Origin: CAZTHM01 sp041946825
Lineage (GTDB): Bacteria > Acidobacteriota > Terriglobia > UBA7540
Direction of reading: 5' to 3'
DNA length: 64,000 nt
Assembly: GCA_041946825.1 (NCBI GenBank)
Contig: JBHGBD010000017.1
Span: 1-64,000, forward strand
Every line of letters begins with the position of its first letter. Position 1 is the stretch's first letter. The position numbers and the translations under genes were made by a program. The notes beneath the pieces are model-generated. The model was given only the letters and a program-made list of their open reading frames with translations, was not told where the DNA came from and searched no databases. Shown here piece after piece: positions 59,520-64,000 of this stretch.

Positions 59520-62500
59520 ATGCTGGGACTGAGTTGGGAATCCAGAAAAAAGACATACGACTACATCATCGTGGGGTCAGGTTACGGCGGCTCCATCTTC
59601 GCGGCGAGACTGGCGACCGCGAATCTGAGCCCGAAACCATCCGTCTGTCTGCTCGAACGCGGCCGGGAATGGCCCGTCGGCACGTTCCCGGACAGGGTGG
59701 ATACAGTGCTCGCCGCGCAGTGCAATGACCTTAATCCCCTCGGCCTGTACGAGTTCCTGAATTATCCGGACATCTCCGTCATCAAGGGCTCAGGTCTGGG
59801 TGGGACTTCGCTTGTCAATGCGAATGTGGCGATTGTCCCGGATGCGGAGGTCTTCCAACAATCCAACTGGCCGCGGTCGATCACTCGCGACGTCCTGACT
59901 CCTTACTACTCGCGCGCGCGCCAAATGCTTGCCCCGGTTCCCCATCCCCGCGCCTTGCAACTGGCGAAAGTGCAGGCGTTGGACCGCCGGGCCGTGGAAA
60001 CGGAGCGCCACGCCGAGCCGCTGAACATCGTTGTCAACTTCTCGATCAACGGGAAGAATCCGCACGACGTCGATCAGAAGCCCTGCACGGACTGCGGAGA
60101 CTGTATTACAGGCTGTAACGTCGGGGCAAAGAACACTCTCTACATGAATTATCTGCCCATGGGGCGGAACGCCGGCGTCGAAATCTTCACACAAGTCAGA
60201 GTTGATTGGGTCGAGAAGGTCTCGGGCGGGGGGTGGCGCATCCGTGGCCGGCACATCGGCGACGACTTGAGCGAGGAAGAGTTCGAGCTCAATGCGGGGA
60301 ACGTGATCCTCGCCGCAGGCGCAATCAACACTCCGGAAATACTGCTGCGTTCCGAGATGCACGGTTTTTCCGTTTCTCCCGTGCTCGGAACGGGCTTCAG
60401 CGGCAATGGAGATTTCTTTGGGCTCGCTTACAACGGCGACTACGCCACAAATGTGCTGGGGTACGGTCAAAAATCACCGCAGGCGGGAGACGCGCCGGCT
60501 CCCGGGCCGACCATAGTCGGAATCATCCGCTACGACGGGAATGCGCCCGTCGAAGACCGGTTCGCAGTCGAAGATCTCTCGTTTCCCAGCGCCTATGTCG
60601 CGGGCGCCAAGGCAGCTTTCGCCTTGCTACGGGGAGAAGATACGGTAGCCGGCAACGAAGCTGTCCAGGAACAGCGCTGCCAGAATGACTCCGACTTCCT
60701 CCGTCCCTACCGGCCCGACGGCGCGCTGAACCACACGATGCTCTATCTGGTGATGGGCCATGATGACGCGCGCGGGACCATGGCCTTCGACGCGCCCTGG
60801 TTCAAGCCCGAGGGGCGCATGACCATCCAGTGGGACGGCGCGGGACGGCAGATCATTTTTCGGCGCATCAACGAGGAGCTCCGGCGCCACGCGCGAGCCC
60901 TGCGGGGGAATTTCATTGCCAATCCCCTTTGGACGATTTTCGACACCCGCCACCTGATCACGGCGCATCCTCTGGGCGGTTGCACCCTCGGCGAAGACTA
61001 TCTCCACGGCGCCACCGATGAGTTCGGGCGCGTGTTCGCCAGCGACGGCAGCGTGCACGAAGGGCTTTTCGTGTGCGATGGCTCGCTGGTGCCCTCGGCG
61101 CTGAACGTCAATCCCTTCATGACCATTTCAGCTCTGGCCGAACGAATCGTCGAACGAAACATTCAAGCCCGCCAGGGCGCCGCGTATCCCAAACCCGGGA
61201 AGGCTGTGAGCCTGTCGGCCATCAATCCCATCGACGTTGCCGATTACACCGAGGCGCAACTGGAAGCGCTCTTCCGCCGTTGCACGACTCTCGGTATCGA
61301 CGTGATGCTCAATAAGGGCGGAGCGCCGAAGATCGATGTGGCATCGCGGACGATTCGCAGCGATCAATACTGGAAAGGGTTCTTTCCTCGCGGCCACATC
61401 TTGAACCAGATGTCCTCGGCGCTGTTCACCGGCTTCAAGAAGGGGTTCCGCAAGGAAGGCCCCAAGTACACCGGTATCACCAGCGACACCGACGATCACA
61501 TTCACGCCCGTAACAGCCTGGAAGAAGTCACGCTCGACAAACCTGCGGGGACCCTGGAGGCCGGGAAGTTCATTCTGCTCCGCTATCTGGATTTCCCCTG
61601 GACGGGATACTACGACATTTTCAAAGTCATCAACGAGAACCTGCTGATCGGACGCGTCTACCTGGGCGAGTATCCGAATGGGATCCGCATGTTTACATTT
61701 CCGATGACACGCGTCCACAACTTCGAGCAGATGACGGTCAGCGATCACCAGGCGCTCTTCGCGGCCGGCGGCGCGCCGACCAGGGAGGAACTCAGGGGGA
61801 TCTGGCAGATGGACGTCATTTCCAACGCCAACCATGCCGGCGGAGTCGCGTATTTGAAGTTTGATCCCAAACCGGACGGGCGGTTGGAAGCGCGTTACCT
61901 TCTGATGGGATTGTTCGAAGGGCTCGTCCTCCCCAGTTTTGTTCAGGACCATTTTCAACTCAATGACTTCACTCCCTTCCACGACGAAATTCGGAAAGTC
62001 ACCGCGGATTTCATGGTGGGGAAATATGTGACCGGCCTTCCCCCTGCGGTGGCGTCATTTTTCGGATCCTCTTCGCTCGGAGTACTCCGCACGGAACCTG
62101 ACGGGCAGTTCGGTTTCAACTACATGCTGACCCGAAGCGATCTGAAGAAGCTTCCCACCGTCAGCATTCTCAGCCCATTTCTTGACGTGAATCTGCCCGA
62201 CGGAGTCGGCCTGACTTTCAACGAAGAAATGGTCGGCTGGTATTTCGAGGGCGCAACGACGCCGACGCAGGATCGCGCTGGAGACTTGACGATCGCGGAC
62301 CGCATCCCTGCGTCAGGGGAGCCCGAGGGCGGGAGCGCCTGCAAATTCAATGTGCGCATGACCGCGCGCGATCTCAACGAATTCATTGACGGGCTGGAAC
62401 ACGAAGCGAGTATGGCGGGGACCATCACGTTTGCGAAATTCGCCGGCGAAACCAACGCGACGTACCCGATCGATGCGCAGAATTGCCGCTTCAATTATCT

Positions 62501-63941
62501 GAGAGTGAACCCCGCAACCGGCGAAGCGGAGATGCGCTACCACATCGAATTCACGGGACCCGCGGGGCGGCGTTTCATTTTCGAGGGAACCAAGTACATG
62601 CAGAAGGACGAGGGCAGCGGACTCCGCGCGGCCCGTGAAGTGTTGGACGATTACACCACCCTCTACGTTCATGTGTATGAGCGGAAGCCAGGCCAGCCTG
62701 ATTCTCGCCTGGGACTCGCCTACATGAAATTCCGGACCTTTGAGGACCTCGCAGCGCTCGGGAACATCGTCGGGTTTCTCGGGTCATTCAAGATTATGGG
62801 AACCGATGACCCCCTCATCCAGATGCAGGCACGGATGCGGTTCCTGGCTTTTACCGCGCAGTTTGTGCAGCTCGAATACGATCCGCTGGCCCCTGATATC
62901 GGCAGCTTCCAGCAGGACGTCCATCTCGAAGTGCTTCGTGGGGCCGACACGCCGGACTACTTCAGCACGCGAGCCACCGGAGACTTGCAACAGATCCTGC
63001 GTGACACGCCGACGCTTCCACTCGATTCACTGCTGAACACTGGGAAGGTCACTTTCGATTTTGAGAAGAAGCGCGTCTTCCGCGATTCATTCTGGAAGGG
63101 TTCCTTCGCCAAAGACACACTGCTTGGATGGGAAGAACGAGTACGCAATGGCGGCCTCGGCGAAAGCGCCGTCAAGAACGGCAAGGTCTTCGCGGGCGGA
63201 AGTTTCTGGAAGCGGTTCGACGCAGTCAATAACGGGGTCGCTGAAGGTTATGTTGTGAACTATGAGCTCGCATTTCTGCCCGGTGACCCACGCGTGCGCG
63301 AAGTCGTCTATCCCGACAACAACCGCCGTTACTTCAAAAAGGGAGACAAAGTTCTCCTGCTGAATTACATCAACGATCCGTACAAGCAGGTCTACGACAC
63401 GATCAAAGTTCTCGATGCCCAGAACGCCATCGGGGTCATGCACCTGGGAGAATTTCCCAACGGTTTGGAGTTCGCCACGTTTGTGATGGCAAGGAACAAC
63501 TACCCGTTCGAAAAGATGTCGGTCGATGATCACCGCTTGTTGTTCAAAGACCTGCACACCAAGGTTCCCACCGCGGACCAGTTGCAGGGCGAGTGGAATG
63601 GAAACCTGGTTGTTGTTCCACACGCTACAAGCACACTTCTGAACCGGCTCAATCCCGTTCTGTTCCAACTCTCATTCACGACTCAGGGCGCAAAACTTCG
63701 CGCCCGATATCGGTTTGGCCTGGTCAGCGGCGAATCGCCGGTCGAGATGACTCCGGAATTTGTCCGGCTGGATGACTTCACGTCATTCCACGATGAAATT
63801 CGCATGATCGACAACAACACGATGATCGGCAAATGGGTCGCTTCGGATCTCTTCTCCCTTGCCGAGCCTCTCAGGAACTGCGTTGAACCGTATTCGAACC
63901 GTCTGGGGTTTTATTACGTTTTGACGCGAAAGGGAAGTTAA
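59520..63941 (+). CDS. GMC oxidoreductase fused to repeated novel domains
   Basis: 1473 residues with GGAAGG before the ATG. Residues about 10-560 are a GMC oxidoreductase like its upstream paralogue: IIVGSGYGGSIFAARLATAN, GSGLGGTSLVNANVAI, the Cys motif CTDCGDCITGC (about 189-199) and ITAHPLGGCTLGED. About 560-1471 is not typical of GMC proteins: WKGFFPRGH (617), YLGEYPNGI and repeat copy 1 (754-868); a beta-rich domain (about 920-1130) like that seen after some cholesterol oxidase-type enzymes; WKGSFAKDT (1191), HLGEFPNGL and repeat copy 2 (1352-1471). The gene ends near the window end, so more of the operon may follow. Confidence 0.9.
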   Translation: MLGLSWESRKKTYDYIIVGSGYGGSIFAARLATANLSPKPSVCLLERGREWPVGTFPDRVDTVLAAQCNDLNPLGLYEFLNYPDISVIKGSGLGGTSLVNANVAIVPDAEVFQQSNWPRSITRDVLTPYYSRARQMLAPVPHPRALQLAKVQALDRRAVETERHAEPLNIVVNFSINGKNPHDVDQKPCTDCGDCITGCNVGAKNTLYMNYLPMGRNAGVEIFTQVRVDWVEKVSGGGWRIRGRHIGDDLSEEEFELNAGNVILAAGAINTPEILLRSEMHGFSVSPVLGTGFSGNGDFFGLAYNGDYATNVLGYGQKSPQAGDAPAPGPTIVGIIRYDGNAPVEDRFAVEDLSFPSAYVAGAKAAFALLRGEDTVAGNEAVQEQRCQNDSDFLRPYRPDGALNHTMLYLVMGHDDARGTMAFDAPWFKPEGRMTIQWDGAGRQIIFRRINEELRRHARALRGNFIANPLWTIFDTRHLITAHPLGGCTLGEDYLHGATDEFGRVFASDGSVHEGLFVCDGSLVPSALNVNPFMTISALAERIVERNIQARQGAAYPKPGKAVSLSAINPIDVADYTEAQLEALFRRCTTLGIDVMLNKGGAPKIDVASRTIRSDQYWKGFFPRGHILNQMSSALFTGFKKGFRKEGPKYTGITSDTDDHIHARNSLEEVTLDKPAGTLEAGKFILLRYLDFPWTGYYDIFKVINENLLIGRVYLGEYPNGIRMFTFPMTRVHNFEQMTVSDHQALFAAGGAPTREELRGIWQMDVISNANHAGGVAYLKFDPKPDGRLEARYLLMGLFEGLVLPSFVQDHFQLNDFTPFHDEIRKVTADFMVGKYVTGLPPAVASFFGSSSLGVLRTEPDGQFGFNYMLTRSDLKKLPTVSILSPFLDVNLPDGVGLTFNEEMVGWYFEGATTPTQDRAGDLTIADRIPASGEPEGGSACKFNVRMTARDLNEFIDGLEHEASMAGTITFAKFAGETNATYPIDAQNCRFNYLRVNPATGEAEMRYHIEFTGPAGRRFIFEGTKYMQKDEGSGLRAAREVLDDYTTLYVHVYERKPGQPDSRLGLAYMKFRTFEDLAALGNIVGFLGSFKIMGTDDPLIQMQARMRFLAFTAQFVQLEYDPLAPDIGSFQQDVHLEVLRGADTPDYFSTRATGDLQQILRDTPTLPLDSLLNTGKVTFDFEKKRVFRDSFWKGSFAKDTLLGWEERVRNGGLGESAVKNGKVFAGGSFWKRFDAVNNGVAEGYVVNYELAFLPGDPRVREVVYPDNNRRYFKKGDKVLLLNYINDPYKQVYDTIKVLDAQNAIGVMHLGEFPNGLEFATFVMARNNYPFEKMSVDDHRLLFKDLHTKVPTADQLQGEWNGNLVVVPHATSTLLNRLNPVLFQLSFTTQGAKLRARYRFGLVSGESPVEMTPEFVRLDDFTSFHDEIRMIDNNTMIGKWVASDLFSLAEPLRNCVEPYSNRLGFYYVLTRKGS

Positions 63942-64000
63942 GCGGTTTTCGCAGCGACGCGCTCGCTGTGCAGTGAGATCGACCCTTAGCACACGAAAAG

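Noticed and set aside
48849..63941. Contractile injection system or prophage locus
   Set aside because: Only one gp19-like gene is present; sheath, baseplate, spike, ClpV-like ATPase, capsid, terminase and integrase genes are absent.
63952..63968. Terminator after the GMC fusion
   Set aside because: The hairpin CAGCGA-cgcgc-TCGCTG has no following U-run and the window ends, so termination cannot be judged.

Overview
The window is high-GC bacterial chromosome that most resembles an Acidobacteriota genome, possibly a metagenome-assembled one. This rests on gene content only: a winged-helix/TolB-type regulator, a Pkn-type kinase fused to a cyclase-like domain, MoCo/XdhC accessory genes, AmmeMemoRadiSam and DUF481 proteins, and degenerate short tandem repeats at many gene boundaries. 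There is no rRNA or other taxonomic marker, so the phylum call is moderate confidence. No prophage or intact insertion sequence is seen; the only mobile trace is a transposase N-terminal remnant near 43.5 kb.

Region 1 (1-15 kb) is housekeeping and accessory: the 3' part of a tRNA-Val, a divergent YchF-like GTPase, a ZIP transporter, an IscU-like scaffold lacking its usual third cysteine, an ECF sigma/anti-sigma/zinc-ribbon operon, two molybdo-enzyme maturation genes (MocA-like and XdhC), a VapBC-type toxin-antitoxin pair, an MDR oxidoreductase, an isolated nuoB, a YgfZ homologue, a CopD-like membrane protein, a pterin carbinolamine dehydratase, a MobB-like P-loop protein, an MBL hydrolase and an isochorismatase-fold hydrolase.

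Region 2 (15-24 kb) centres on pyridoxal phosphate: a MocR/GntR-aminotransferase regulator, a group II PLP decarboxylase interrupted by an in-frame TAG, RidA, PdxS and PdxT, with a small unknown protein and a DinB/YfiT protein between pdxS and pdxT. Region 3 (23-31 kb) has an ArsC-type reductase, a DtxR/MntR repressor, a membrane cyclase-like/Ser-Thr kinase fusion, an AmmeMemoRadiSam enzyme, a CPBP-like protein and a secreted phosphodiesterase.

Region 4 (30.8-36.5 kb, minus strand) looks like a catabolic operon: BtpA/SgcQ-type TIM barrel, M29 aminopeptidase, FGGY kinase and two RhaT-type transporters. Region 5 (36.8-48.5 kb) is a dense signalling island: a coiled-coil protein, an OmpA-domain membrane protein with a longin/roadblock-like segment, a Ras-like GTPase and a histidine kinase in one operon, followed by a receiver-MBL fusion, a NarL-type regulator, a paralogous hybrid kinase, a DUF481 protein, an aquaporin and another NarL-type regulator.

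Region 6 (48.8-64 kb) is the least familiar. A Tat-exported phage-tail-tube-like (gp19) protein, a pseudo-receiver regulator and small secreted/membrane proteins precede a compact plus-strand operon: papain-like peptidase, beta-propeller, a 605-residue protein with an internal duplication, a cholesterol-oxidase-like GMC oxidoreductase, a calcineurin-like phosphoesterase, a possible 56-residue protein, and a 1473-residue GMC fusion. The duplicated domain of the 605-residue protein reappears twice in the fusion, which ties the operon together.

Across the first 23 kb, many intergenic spaces carry degenerate tandem repeats with a 7-bp period (8 or 9 bp at two sites). The unit differs at almost every site, and start or stop codons are often inside the arrays.
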